The notes beneath the pieces are model-generated. The model worked only from the letters and a program-made list of their open reading frames with translations, made no database searches and was not told the DNA's origin. DNA of 64,000 nucleotides, taken from assembly GCA_949317995.1 (NCBI GenBank), contig OX439038.1, forward strand, positions 75,898,659-75,962,658, read 5' to 3'. The stretch comes from Acholoe squamosa (lineage: Eukaryota; Annelida; Polychaeta; Phyllodocida; Polynoidae). This document shows positions 20,901 to 34,461 of the stretch, one piece after another. The translations under genes were made by a program, and so were the position numbers. Positions within the stretch are counted from its first letter, which is position 1. Each line of letters opens with the position of its first letter.

Positions 20901-23900
20901 ATATGCTCGCCATGAATATTAATTTTGTTCTCTCATTAATAAAATCATGCAATGTAGGCAACTCACATTCCTCTGCCAGGAAGTTCCCTCTCCCGTGGGC
21001 GTCCACGTTCGGCTGGTGCTCCTGGCTTACCCCGTCCAGGCTGAGGTCCTATAACTGCCTTTTTATCTGGGCTATGGGGGGGAGCACCACGTGCATTTAG
21101 TGGCGGAGGTCGGTCAGCAGGCCCTGGTCGACCTGACGCAGGGGCCTGTGAGGGGCCTACAGGGCCACGTGACGGTCCTCTGCCACCAGCTGAGGGTCGC
21201 CCGTCCATGGGGCGCCCATCCAGGTTTCCTCCACCAGGGGGCGCCCCACGTCCTGGAGGAGCTCCACGCCCCGGAGGGGGTCCGCGACTCGGGGCTGGTC
21301 CCCGACCCGGCTGTCCTCCCCTGGAGCCTGGTTTCACTGTAACCATACTTTTTGGTGCTTCACTGTAGAAGGAGGGGAAAAAAACATGAATTAGTTAATG
21401 GTACTGAAAAAGGACCACAAAAGTCATCTAATCTACCAAAGTCATCCATTCTATGTCTGAATGTGTGGAAACTTGTCCAATTATGACGTTTTGATGACAT
21501 GTTTTAAGTATTTGATATTCTTAAATGAAACACTTATATTTCTAAAGCAAGTAACCCTTGAAGGACTGCATAACCCCCCCCCCCCCAAAGGTCATGTTCA
21601 CTTTTATTCTTGAGGATGCTGCATGAAGGAATGTGAAGATTGCAAGAGACCCTTTACCACAAGGCTTCACCATCACTTTTACACCTTACCACCACTGCAC
21701 CTCAAACTTTTAATTTATATCTTCATCCCCCCCCCCAACGCCCAGTGAAAGCTTTCTCAACCCTACTCTTTTTCTGAAACAATGGTGCTGCTATACAGAG
21801 ATCTCACTCGCTAGCCGCCAAACACCAGGAAATTGTACGTGTTTGGACACTTTTTTCCCAGGAAATTAACAGAATTTAAACAAATTCTACAAAAACCCAG
21901 GAACTCCTGGTATATTAGGAAAGGTGACATCCCAGGACTAAGATACGACATTGTTTTTAACTAAGTGCGGAGCCAATTCTTAAAAATCCAATTTCACAAT
22001 GGGACAACATGTACAGACACTAACCCAGGTTTTAAATTGACTGATTGCTTAGACTCCCTAACATTTGCAGGTCCAGGTACTTGGGAGCGTTTTGCAGGTC
22101 GATTTCTTGACCTGGAGCGGGACGAGGATCTGTCGGAGGAGATTTTGCATTTGAAAATACCATCAAAGTACATTTTATCGCTTACACAGCATTTCCCCCC
22201 CAGTTTCTTTTGTACTTTTTTTTTTTTTTTTTACACAGAAACCCAATTTTTTCATCTTGGTTTACTATGCCCTCAAAAAAGTGGAAATTTTACAACCACA
22301 AGTATTTCACAGCCTTTGATTTAATAATCTCACCACCCCTATATACTAATATTAAAAAGATATTCTCAATGTGAACTTTACCTTGATGATGATGAGGACG
22401 AGCGACTTGATCGACTGGATCCTGATGAGTATGAAGATGAACGAGACCGTGACCGTGATGAATATGAACTGCAGATAGTGATAAAAATGAGGCTGTTAAT
22501 ATCAAGACAGTCAGATATTACAATGTTAAAAAGGAATTTCTGAGAACACAAAATCTGATCTATCCAAGAACTCAATTATACCTAGAAGAGTAAGATGAGG
22601 AAGAACTTCCCCGAGATCCACGTGAAAATGAGCGACGCCGCGCCCGACCCCGTGACCGACTTCTGGAGTGTGAGCGTCTTCTGAGGGGAGACTTTTTGGC
22701 CCTGTAATTGGAGGAACAAATAAATGTTTTATCGAAAATACTAGTGCCAGTTTAGTACAATGCTCCCTACAGCATTGCTCTCATCCTAACAAGGGAAAAC
22801 CATGGGCATTTACCATAAAACTCCCCCCCCACGTTACAGCTTATCGACCATTAGACTCGGCTTATAATCTCTAAGAACCAAGGCTGCGAACCATATGTGA
22901 GGTTTTATACATATGGCGTATTGTACGGAATTCCCAACTTTACAGTCTCAAAATGTGGCTTACAACAAAGCCATCAATGCAGAGCACTGTTCATAAGCAG
23001 GTGTGGTTTATATGCAGGGTTTTAATGTAATACTAACCTGCTCCAGGGGTCGTGCCATTCATCACCACGCTTGGCGCCCCGTGGTGGCGGCCCCTCTTGC
23101 CTGTCAAACCTGTTGGAATGGTCAGGGGACAAGGGGGGCCTGTCTGGTCGATCGGGTCGCTCTTGTCGCTCAGACCTCTTTGAACGCTCAGGTCTGTCAG
23201 GCCTGTCCAGTCTGTCTGGTCTCTCCGGTCTTTGCTCACGTATATATGGGAGTGGCCGGTCGTAGGCTAAACGTTCATACTTGTTCTCATATTTATTTTC
23301 ATATTTGTTATCATATCGCTCACTCCTCTCCACTCGCCTCTTTTCATACCTATAAGGAAAGAGTCAGAAAATTATTATCATTTGTTTTTCGTCAAAAGAT
23401 GTTAGTTTAGTAATAGTGTTCTTTCCCTCCTTCTCTTTCATACAGCTACAGTTAATGTCTTGTTCTCTTAAACCAGGAAGGGAATCTCTGATAGTATGGT
23501 CTACTTGAAGTGAAAACGTCAAAACTGTTGTCGAGTTGAGCTATTGGGTAAGCTGATATTAGTGATAAAAGCAGTGATTACAGCTATCACAAAGGGAACC
23601 TGTTGCACCCTAATAGCTTGTCAGAGTCGAGGACTTAACTCTGTTTACATTTGTGTGTCACTGAATCTTTCCCTGGATTCAGGCTGCCTATCATACACCC
23701 AGTATTAAATATGTTAATTGATTGTTTTATGCCCTTCGACAGCTCAAGTCATGTTCATGCCAAGAAAACTTCACAAGATAGCAGTTTCATAAATGAATAC
23801 ATGTGTTCGTACCCATGCATGGAGGCACCAGACACATTTCCCTCAAAGAGAGGCGTGGAGACATGGCCAAATTTTATAAGAAGGGCTAGAAAACCGAAGA

Positions 23901-26900
23901 AATCAAGAAGGGAGCAAAAGGGATAAAAGAAAAATAAAGATGTGCTAGGAAAGCGGTATTGAGATAGTTATTAAAGCGATACTTTATTGAAGCACGTTAT
24001 TAAAGCGATATTTTATTGAAGCGCTACTAAGGAAGTGGTCATTATTTATCAACAGGGAGGGGGGCTGGTGGGTTTTTGCGCGGATCCCTTAACAGCAGTC
24101 GATTTTTTTTTGCGCCCCCCCCCTGCCAGAGGCACGGAGAATTTTCGCGCCCCTCTTTGATCTATAGTAGCATGCAGGCTTTTTGCCTAAAAAGAGGGTA
24201 ATTTTTTTAGCCCCCCCCCCACGAGAGGAGCCCAAGAGTTTACCTAAAAACAGAGAGCCCCCCCTCAAACCCACCAGCCCCTCCCCATTGATAAATAATG
24301 ACCACTCCCTAAGACAATAACAGTGCTTATACACAAAGCAAGACACAACACCTTGTACATGTCCCGGGTATATCAAATTCAGATATCGCTCTCTTTGATC
24401 GGTAGAAAACAGGTTAAACTAGATTTTAGTTTTGTAGCTCTGAGACTTAATAATAGCAACTGGAAATTTCAAAGCCAATACATCAAATGTAATATGTAAA
24501 ACCAACAAGAAGCCTAGAGAAATCTATCTCAACTTTTTCCTCACCTTTGCTCTGATACCAATCAAACAAGGATTTTCTATTTCATTTTTATCTATCCACC
24601 CACTTCATTCAAAGAAAACACTAAAAGTATTTAAAGATCGACTGAATGTCCAGTAACAATTATTGGCTAGAAGATGTCAATGCTGGTGAATAGATTCATG
24701 CATGCATCATTATCAACCCTTTCAATGCCACAAAGTCCTTCAATGTATCATGCCACTTTGTCATTATGATGCATGGCTGCCATGCTGGCGAGTGACTCGC
24801 CACAGCTGCCATCATGTATCCTGCCAATCCTATAAGGTTTAACTGTCAAGGAGCCAGCCTCATGTAGTCAATGTAACCATGAAGCATGGTGACCAAAAGG
24901 CATGAAGCATTCAAGGACTATGCCGCCTTACGGGGTCTGGTCGGGTTCCTTAAGAGTAAGGCAGTACAGTAAGAGGAAGCAACAGCAGTAGCGACTAATG
25001 TATTGGTAACTGAGAGAACAGACAATATCAACAGTACGCCAGTCAACAACACCTCCAGCCCAGCAAACTCTACGGACACAAAGCATCAGCAGTCTTACCG
25101 CAGTCGCTCTGTCTCGGGACTCATTCGCCTCTCGATAGGCAGAAATATGGCAGATGGTTGGTGAACCGTTGTGCTGCAGGCACATAAGACGAGTGGTTTA
25201 ATAATTAGAAATTCACTCTTCGTCTTAAAACTACTCCTAAAATGGTTATGCAGTGTAAATGCCCTAATAAAATCTTTCATCAAAGCATTCCTATGAAGAC
25301 TATTACACAAAGATTGTCTAAGTTTGTTATATCAAGCTTATTCCCAGAATAGAAAAGAGATTAAATGCTGGTTAGAAAAGCTTTAGTTTCTTACCGTCTA
25401 CGCTCTGTTTCAGGGCTAAATCTTCTTTCTCTTTGTAAACGTTCATGCAATCGTTCTCGCTCCTAAAACAAACAGAATATGCTATATTTTTTATTTGCAC
25501 TTGAGTTAATTACCTTTTATCAAAAGCTAAAGACTAATGTGTAGATGATTCATCTGTGATCACAGATGGTCTACCAATATCCCAAATGAATGGGCGCACA
25601 GTAAAATATGAAAATAAATAACATCAAATTCGATTGTCTAGTATTTACCTATGTTTTGATTAATCTTTTAGCTTTCAACTTTTGCAAAAAAAATAAAAAA
25701 TTCCTATCAATTTCATTCAATCCAAGCAAAGTTCCATTATAGAATTTCGGTATTTGACACATCAAATCAACACTTACATATGGTGGTGTTCTGAGATGCG
25801 CAGGTCTGTAATCGGGTTCTCGGTTCCACCGTACCTCAAAGTTCTCATACTGACCACCATGCCAGTTGTTGATTGGGGGCGGACTGGCATCGCGCGATCC
25901 TTTAACGTAATAATCGTCGTCATCTTCATATCTGTGAATAAAATTTTGTACACACAAAACTATTAACTGTAGGTTGTGTACATTGGTTTGATATTGAGAA
26001 TCCTGATTTGAAGCTGCTGGACCTTCTCATTCTTCTTTTCCTTTTTTGTGCTTGGAGTTCTCATTAAATTTTATTGATCTAGGTGGGGACTGACATTATT
26101 TTACACATTTCACTAGATTTTATTACTTTGAAAGGTGCTACTTACATATTATCGTAATAAGGGTCTTTGACAAGTCTTCCTCTATCATTTTCTTTGTTGT
26201 AGTCCTTTTCCTCGTCCAAACTCAAATTAAGACGCTTTTCTTCAAAGTTTGTTTCACTCTCCTTTCGTTTGTTTGCCTTTTTCATGAGCTATAAAGTATC
26301 AAGTAAACACAATACATTCACTTAACCTAAGACATGAGCCTACAGCATACTAAATAGATATGGCACTGTCACCTCTTGCAAATAAGCTGTAGCCCATCGT
26401 CAGCTTATAGAATGTTCCCAAGGTCAAGGTGCTGCTTACAGCAAGACACACCACCAGTATTTGACTGTATAGAACAGTAGTAGAATAGTATTCAGGCAAC
26501 TTTCAAGCCTAAGGTGCAGCTTATAATTTCTTAGTAGGCTTGGAATGTGACATATATGAGAATGTGGTTTACATGCAGAACTTTACCGCAATGTTGTTTA
26601 TTTTGAGAAAGTAACAAGATTTAATGTGTGATATACATCACATATGGCCCAGGGTCTACTACCCCCCAATATAAAAATTGGGCGTTGTGCATTGAAGCAC
26701 ACAAGGCTCAGGGTAGGTACCATAAAACCCTCTATCAACCCTGTAGGGTCACAGGAATCAGCACTTGCGAAATATTGATTAATTAGTTACAAATAGAGAC
26801 TATTATCTATACATGTACTGACACCAGTCTGGCATAATCTTCTCTTACTAAACCCCTTGGACCGCTGGCCCCCTGGTGTGCTGGCCCCCCCGGACACCTG

Positions 26901-29900
26901 GCCCCCAGACACCTGGCTCCCTGGAGACCTAGCCCCCGGACACCTGGCCCCCCGGACACCTAGCCCCCACAGAAAACTTTGTCCTTAGCATGCTTAGTTT
27001 ATCGCTCAGTCCCCAATGTGTTATGTGTATCTAGCTTGGACACTGTAAACATTGCCTGCTGAAAAAAAGTGTCTCACTTGGTGATTACCCATAGGACTCA
27101 ATGTGCTAATTTCATCGCCAAAATCTATCTGACCCATAGACCCAATGGTTAAAGAACTTGTAGTCAGTATAGCTCCCAAAAACATGACGCAAGTACAGCA
27201 GCTTTTTTCGTAGAGAAAGACATCACTCACCATAAAGGACAAAATGTTGTCTGATAGATGAGATTTGAAACTTTCCTTTGGCTTTTGAAAAATGTGTAAA
27301 CTAACAGTATATCACTGAATGATTACACCCTAAAGTTGGTGATTACAAATTTGTGGATCTGACTGAAAACCCGGCTCCAATAGCCCAGGGGATACCCTGG
27401 GCCAATAAATAGACGCAACAGACTATGATTATTACCACCGTAAACTAAAAGGTCATTACATGTATTTTATTCAAATCTCAAAGGTCAACATGTATTTTAT
27501 CATCTCATTAGTACCTACCTCCTTTGCCTGTCGTAGGCCGCGCTCCCAGGCCGACTCCGCGGGTGGTGAGGCTGGTGGTGGTGGTGCCTCAGAATCCGCT
27601 ACAGTGCGCTGTAAATTCAACAGAACACTTCTTATAAACAGACCTTAAGGTAATAACTACATCATAATTTGTGTTGATTATCTCAAAGAGAAATTAATAA
27701 ATCCTTGTTTACCAAAGAAATATTAACAAGTCCTTGTTTATCTATATACTACAACTAGTATAGTGTAAAACTCTGGACATAAGCTGTGGCGTATATGCAA
27801 GCCAGCAAATTATCGTGACTCATAGGTCTCCATAGGCAAGGTGTAGCTGATATACTGGCACATGTATTTTAAAATACAGAACAACACTTGTAAGTGACCA
27901 AAATCAAAAACCCAGGTGCAGCTTAAATGATTGCTCTTGAATATACGAGTGTGCAGCTTAAACCCAGGGCATTAGGATACTGGTATTTTACACTCGGAGT
28001 AGCGACGATTTGTATGTCACTTACATCTGTCCCTGTCCATAGTCCACCATTCCGGGGCAGTCCCAAGCGACTAAAAACTCCTGGTAGTCCGGGACGCTCT
28101 GGCCTCTCGATCAATGAATAGTTCCCTGTAAGAAAATCAAGTTTATCATTAACATTGAAAATAAGTCAACTTCAGATGCGGGACCGTAAAACCTGTGGCT
28201 AATGGACCATTTCAGACACATGGTGCAGCTTATAAAGCAACCCTGATCTAAGGGTGCAGCTTATAGCAGGGGTTTTACATATATAGACTATTGTAAGCAA
28301 TGGACAGGGATGCAAGTCAGGGTGTATATGAAATTCTGAAGATATCCATAGAAAGTCCGAAATCATAAAAATAATTCAAAACTTTTAATCAAAGAGAGGC
28401 ACTTTGGTAAATCTATAGACCTCTGAAAATTCTGAAATCAGACAAAATTCTGAAAACTTACATCCCTGAATGGAAACTTTTTCAGGCCCAGGTGGGGCTC
28501 ATAGCTTATCCATAAAACTGAGGGTGCAGCTTACATGCGGGTGCAGCTTGTACAAAGGGTTTTATGGTAGAACCAGATACCTTTTCCTCATTCTTTTCTT
28601 TTGTCTCGGGACATTGAATTTACAAGTCTGGGCGTGTCTTATACATGGAATGTTCCTTATATGCGGGGTTTTGCGGTATCTCGATAACAGTAATGCATTA
28701 TTTATTTCCTTTGTACAGATAATGAAACATAAGTGTGAGAACATTATGCACATACCTTTATCATTGACTCCGGGATGTAGAAACCTGCATGATGTACCCC
28801 ACGTACAATGTCCCCGGTTGTAGAAACGACATATGGGGAACACAAACGGCTTCTTGTTACCCGGTTCTTTGATCTCACCCTCTTCACAATCGTCGTCCTA
28901 CAACAGATTAAGCATTTATTAATATGCTTATGTTATTGAGGTCAGCTAAAAAAAAAAGGGCACATGAAGGTTAAAGGACTTTTTGGTAATGGTACTCCGT
29001 TATATTGTTACTGACTGATAGCTAAGTTGTAAATTTAGTTTAGTAATTCCTACTTGAATTAAAATGGTTTCTTTAGATGAATTGAGTAGTAATAGATGTT
29101 TAACGCCATTTCAACAGCTAAGGTCATATTCATGGCGAGAACTACATTACACAATTTCCTTCTTTAGGTGCATGATCTATGACATGCTTTAGAAAATATT
29201 TAAAACATTTTATCTGGAATGTGAACAATTTGTAAAATGCTACACTTACATCCTCCACCTCACCCTCGTCGTCTTCATTTAAGATATCATCGATCGCTTC
29301 TCCTTCTTCGGGCTGATTGTATAAAAGAAGTACAATTAGAAATTCAGTTAAAGAACTGTCAATTAAAACTACATTTTTCATATATTAGTTTTACATAAAT
29401 CCTTAAAATCCTGTAACTTATGCCTAGTCCTATAGTCTTACCTCAGATTCTGCAGCATTTACGTCTTCTTTACTCGCTGCTTTCTCTCTTTTTTTGGATC
29501 TCGACTAAAGACAAACAAAAGGAAACTGATGGTACAAGGCCCTCATTTTATGTGAATTATTAGTACCTATGTTAATCTACTGATAGGAATACCAACTACT
29601 TGTGGAAGCTATATTGGATTAGCCCAGCTTTTTAGGTAAACTCTTAGGCCAACTTCTGCATAAATGCTGCGGTTTATACATATATCAGAGGCCTCCTGTA
29701 GTTAATAGGTTTCTTCCAGTCAAGCTTGCACACAGATATAGGTAGTCCCATAAAGCAGTACCAAACAAACAATTTCAAGGCCATAGTGTGGCTTCCAATT
29801 TCTCCACAATACATGTATGGTTTCCTTTCCCATCAAGGAAAATATTCTGGCTTGGTACCTAAAATACAGATCACATGATGACATCGCCTGTTAAATATAT

Positions 29901-30744
29901 CCTGTAAATGGATTTTAGCATAAAGTCAGAGAGCTCTTACCTTTTTACTCTTAGTTTTTTTCTCTGATGGTTTATCTTCTTGTTCAGCTTCCTCCTCCTC
30001 TGGTTCTACTACTTCTTTCTGCGTATCCACAACCGGTTCATCATGAATTTCTTCATCATAGTCCAATTCACCATGATCGTCATGTAAGCTAGATTTTGAC
30101 GTGTTCAACACATCTTTGTCCTCAGACAGGGAGTCACTTGCCTCCTTTTGAGATACATTGTCTAATTCTGATGCATTGGAAGTAAGTTTATCACATTTAC
30201 TTTCAACCCCTTCCCCCTGAGCATCTGTATTATTGTCTGTTACTACCCCCTTCCCCTCATCATCCTCTGACGGTTGTTGTTTGGCTATACGCTCTTCTTT
30301 TTCCTCCGGAGTTTCTTCCAGATCTAAATTGTCATCATCATCCTCCCCCTGATCACCTACACTACTACCCCGGTCACTGGCTTCAGCCGAGTCCTGTACG
30401 GAGTCATTGTCCGGTGAGGCTGGTCCCAAATCAGCCTCAGGTTCAGCCTCTGGCTGGTCCCTTGAGGGTTCCTTGGGGGAGGAGGTATGTTGGGCTGGGC
30501 TTCCCACTGGACTGTCAAGCCCCAAAGGCTCTGACCTATGATCAGGTGAGCCCGGTTCGCCCATCTCAGCGTCCTGGGGTATGTCACCTTCCCTTGGTGA
30601 CACTGCCCCGTGGTCGCTGTCCGCTGCCATGTCCTCTTCCCCAGAGCCATTTCTGTCCCGCTTCTGAGAAGGGCTCCACACCTGGTCAAATGATTCTTCA
30701 GGATCTGGACTTCCAGGCGCAGATTCTGGGTCATCAACATCCAT
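17621..30744 (-). CDS. ZC3H18: ZC3H18 orthologue, about 20 coding exons
   Basis: Minus-strand exons with GT-AG borders and matching phases: 29941-30744, 29442-29504, 29250-29312, 28756-28897, 28025-28125, 27519-27608, 26146-26288, 25778-25931, 25395-25462, 25099-25173, 23038-23349, 22582-22701, 22382-22468, 22081-22129 (3' border uncertain), 20967-21362, 20447-20652, 20071-20184, 18744-19198, 18347-18452, 17621-17904. Total is about 1280 residues. Order: acidic N-terminus, EEGEI motif, one CCCH finger followed by HPGVNDKG, charged coiled region, Arg/Ser-rich blocks, Pro/Gly-rich segment, REVRDT repeats, and conserved C-terminus RREELLKQLKAVEDAIARKR. ZC3H18 bridges the nuclear cap-binding complex and ARS2 to the NEXT/exosome RNA decay machinery. 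Start ATG 30744 has a strong context (AACATGG). The orthology rests on the CCCH exon, the C-terminus and overall order. Confidence 0.88.
18744..19198 (-). CDS. ZC3H18: ZC3H18 exon with REVRDT hexapeptide repeats
   Basis: About 151 codons. The middle holds a run of near-exact hexapeptides (REVRDT and variants RDVREVRDM, REVRDG; DNA about 18960-19110), then a Met/Arg-rich segment ending KSNIKLTLINK. The conserved flanks and correct phases show it is coding and not a chance repeat. An alternating-charge helix is expected. Confidence 0.85.
24031..24309. mobile_element. Foldback MITE, PIF/Harbinger-like, copy 1
   Basis: Termini GGAAGTGGTCATTATTTATC and its near-complement (ending GACCACTCCC) form long inverted repeats, flanked by the 3-bp duplication TAA (24028-24030 and 24310-24312). 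The interior is G-run/C-run rich. A TWA target duplication and GG-starting termini fit PIF/Harbinger. A second copy is at 39239-39557. It lies in a ZC3H18 intron. Confidence 0.8.
26869..26970. repeat. Short minisatellite with GGACACCTGGCCCCC units
   Basis: About six imperfect units of roughly 16-17 bp (GGACACCTGGCCCCC and variants) in a ZC3H18 intron. Confidence 0.7.
27000..27410. repeat. Dispersed repeat, copy a
   Basis: Shares blocks in the same order with 34640-35085: TGAAAAAAAGTGTCT, an ATTACCCATAGGA/ATTCCCATAGGA block, and an end of the type AGCCCAGG…CCTGGGCCAATAAATA. No coding seen. Confidence 0.55.
28178..28690. repeat. MITE-like repeats with GTGCAGCTTATA cores and GTAAAACC ends
   Basis: Repeated phrases GTGCAGCTTATA, GGGGTTTTAC and their complements occur at about 28188-28280, 28480-28570 and 28610-28680. 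Similar phrases are near 18000-18120, 22800-23030, 26350-26600, 27770-27990 and 35780, mostly in ZC3H18 introns. The end TACCGCAAAACCCCGCATAT resembles that of the 47480 MITE. Individual borders are not resolved. Confidence 0.45.
28756..28897 (-). CDS. ZC3H18: ZC3H18 CCCH zinc-finger exon
   Basis: Encodes DDDCEEGEIKEP, then a CCCH finger ICRFYNRGHCTWGTSCRFLH (Cys-x7-Cys-x5-Cys-x3-His), then PGVNDK, split in phase 1 to the next exon (NYSLIERP). The finger and the HPGVNDKGNYSLI continuation are the diagnostic part of ZC3H18. The upstream EEGEI resembles the short acidic ARS2-recruitment motif described for this family (inference). Confidence 0.9.
29941..30744 (-). CDS. ZC3H18: ZC3H18 first coding exon: acidic N-terminal region
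   Basis: 268 codons from MDVDDPES to a Lys-rich end (KKTKSKK) and a donor AAAAAG/GTAAGAG. It is rich in Asp, Glu, Ser and Pro with many acidic SPxx patches, and is predicted disordered. A possible acceptor (TACCAAG) lies 5 bases before the ATG, so an upstream non-coding exon is likely. Confidence 0.85.
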
Positions 30745-33700
30745 GTTACCTTGGTACAAAATAGATATTTAAATCTATTAATATTTTGTCATATAAACTG
30801 TAAAACACATATTCAATATGGATATTTGATGTTTATTTTTCATTAATATTGGCAATGCAATCCTCCACAATTTCACACAGAAGAATGATTTTCACTCATA
30901 AAATTTGGGAATACTCGTCATTTTGGAAGCAGGGAGAGGTTGGAAGCAGACAACCTAGAAGCAAGCAATACTATAGGACATCCCAGAACTATGGAAAGTT
31001 TGGCGTATATTAAACCCTGATATTATACTTATTAGTTTAGAACTTGAAAAACAACAACCCCACCCATTTCATTGATAGTGATGCACTGCCATACAGATTG
31101 CAGTCCCTATTCCTTGATCAATCAATGGACAAAATTTTGTTCTCTGTCACTTTAGAATTTACTTATTTCCAAAAAATACAACACTTAAATACTACATTGT
31201 AGTTAAGAGTAACACATGTTTTACTGGAAGTGTGTGCCTGCTCTTCTAGGGAAGATTGGCAGTGAATTTTGAAATCATAGCATAATACAGCATAAGTGTC
31301 TATATTATGACGGGGGGCAAAGTGTGGTATTACCTCGAGGGCCCCAAAGCATTAGCAGCCTTTAAAGGGTTAAGAACAGGTACTAGTAACTGGGACTACT
31401 CAGCCGTGACCAAGCTGTGCAGATGACCCAGACGCACCTGTGGGGTTATTATGGTTATGGAATTGTATAAGGGAGGTACTTGGGACTGCTAAGCCATGAC
31501 CAAGCAGTATGGAGGGGGGGAGATGGTAGCTTAGGACCATGCAGGCAGGAAATCGGGGGGGGGGGGGGCTTGTGGATATGTGGAAACCATGTCCGTACAC
31601 ATACAAGCAGATAAGGGGGTACTTTTTGGACCCTAGGAACAGACCCACCCAGACCCGTTGTAAGGGGTCCTTTTGGGCCCAATTTGGGCAAAAAGGGGAA
31701 CATTTTCACTGGTCCCGTACATTTTATGTAAATCCGTTGAAAGGGTGCTCAAATTACGAGTTTGTCTTCTTGCACTCTAACAGCAGCAAAATGGGTACTT
31801 TTCACAGCTGATTCCCATCAAAAGGGGTATATTTTGGTTGAATTTCCCCCTGCTAAAAGGGGTATCAAGTCAAGGGCCATGTATGCACATGGTTACTATT
31901 GAACATATAGGGAGTGCCCCCCCCCCCCGGGCAGGAAGCCTCTGCAGGCAATCTAGGGCCATACAGAGAATCAATTGGTATGGACGAAAAGCAAGCTGAA
32001 TTAAGGGAAAGTTGTCTTCACCTTTTAAAGGAGGTGAATCCTTACGCAGGGCCGCCTTAGGGGTACTGCAAGGCTGACACTAACCATTGGCTTAAATTGA
32101 TCAGAGATGCCACTCACAGGCTGACAAAAACCAGGAAAACTGGACTTTGGACACATTTTCCCAGGAGTTTAACATAATTTATAACTAACCATTCTTGTAT
32201 TCACCCTTTGGAATAAACAGGAAGATGAAGATACTCATTTAATTTATTACAGAAATCTTGGAATCCAAACCAGGAAATCCTGGTAAACCAGGAAAAGTGG
32301 CATCTCTGGTTGATTATTTCAATACTTCCCCTAATCAGAATGCTTCCAAACTTCACACACCATTAGTTTACCATTTGATGATGACTCGCTGAAATTTTAG
32401 TGAATATATTATGAGTAAAACTGCCACTTATCATTTAGTAAATTTGGCCCTGGGCTGGGGTGTGGGTTGTGTTGGATTGACAGGTGACAAGTGCAACGAA
32501 GCAATGAATCATTGTGATTTGCAGAGATGTAAGTCGGGTATTGAGAAATTCCCTGAAAAGCTGCTGTTGCAAAAATTACCCCCCCCCCTTCGGAAATTGA
32601 TATTTTTCATTGTATTCAATTTGTTTTAGATGCTCTATCTAAAGAATCAGTTTCATTTCCATGTGGGCTATTGGCTGAAATACTAATAGATTTTGAGTAC
32701 ATGCCTGACATGTTCAATATTTAGAAGGGGCATCAGTAGATGTACAGTGTGCATATAATTGTATCCCTACTCCCTCCCCTTGTTTCAGCCTACATGGGCC
32801 AGTGTGTGTGGTGTGGAGTTGGAACATTGGCAGTGTATAGTTGTAGTGTTTGGAGGGAGGAAGTGGGGTGGGTTTCATATGGCCACTCTAAAGAGGATTT
32901 CCCAGACCACAACACTCAGATAAGGTTACCAATGGCAAGATACTATGTGGGGACACTGTATTCTACAGTCTTCTGACTAAGAATTTTAGACCAATCAGAG
33001 AGCAGAATTCCTTCACTTCTCACTGAACCGGTTCACCCCTGTGGTCCCCTGCCCAAAGCTTATCCCTGGCCTACCCCTGGGCCAGTAAGTCCCTCTGCTT
33101 ACACCAGGGGACCTGCCTACTCCTTAGTGGAGTCACTGGCTGAAGCAGACAACTGAGGCTAGGGCCTATGTGAAGTAGAGGATTAGGGAAAGAACACAAG
33201 CTTCATTTAATTTGTATTATGATTAACATGAATACTCACATTGTCTACTACCCTGAGGGCTCATGATATCCCTGTTTTGACTAAATTTCAAGATTTTTGA
33301 AATCCCTATTTTCAGGGAAATCCCTGACAACTTCCATCTCTGGATTTGAAAACTCATTCTATCAAAATCTACTGGGGGGATCTACTTCAAATTCACACAA
33401 AATGTCTAAGGCTGTGCCACAGGCACAAGTATGAGTGACTATCATGTACTATGGCCATAACTCACCAGGGCTGCAATGTTAGACATTAACGTCTAGTCGA
33501 TCAGATAATAAGAGTGTGTAAGTGATCCTGTTTTTAAAGGGCTAAAAGTCAGTGATGAATGTGTGCAAGGTGTGTGGTGGCGCCCCCTGTAAACAAATCT
33601 AGGCTTTTCGTCCAGACGAATTTAGTCTCTGATTTTAACCCTGCTGAAAACACGTTTTTCATAAATATTTTGAAAAAAAATGAAAACAGAATAGGAAGGA

Positions 33701-34461
33701 CATCTATGTCAAGCATTAGATGACAGATAGATTGGAGAGATAATTTACCTCTACATAGTTTTTTTCTGAGCAGAAGCGATCTTCCATTTCAGACCATTCT
33801 ACCCACCTCAACACTAGGCACTTTGATAAAGCCACTGTGGAGGGTGAGAAAAGCTGGCACACTGTTGACACTTTCTGCCAGGTGAGAGTGCGGCTGATAA
33901 TCGCGACCTTGCCGATATCGCCGATTTAGGGTTCTATTAGGGTATTTTTCTTGTATTTTAATAGTTATCCTTAAATCTTCGATGTCAAGGTACCCCATCA
34001 GCGAAATCTGGGAGAAAAAATTCTAAAGATTTAACGTGTGCGATCATGCACCACTGGCCCAGGTTGCCCACCACCTACCATAGGGGACTGTCAATATAGT
34101 GACAGTGTGTCGAAGACTCAATGCTTAAGGCTATGGAGGATGCACCCACTATCGCTTGCATGTTTCATTGACGAATAACTCCTCTCCTGACGAGTTAAGC
34201 ATTGCACAATACCAGCAGGTCTTGAATGAGGATACATATTAACCATACAAACACATGAGACAATGTAATTCTCCTCCATTTTGTTATCATCCAGCAGTTT
34301 CGATGCAAACGATGCATGTTAGACAATATAAATCAAATTGAATCAAATACATGGCCTGTATTTACTTTTATATGAAAAATAAAGCTTAAGACGGACCACT
34401 CTGTGTGCATGTGCGAACGCACACGAGGATGTTCTGGCTCGGGGGGGAGAGTGTAAAGACT

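Noticed and set aside
23651-23926. 91-codon plus-strand ORF in a ZC3H18 intron
   Set aside because: It overlaps a diverged dispersed repeat (related to 16785-16960) and shows no domain.
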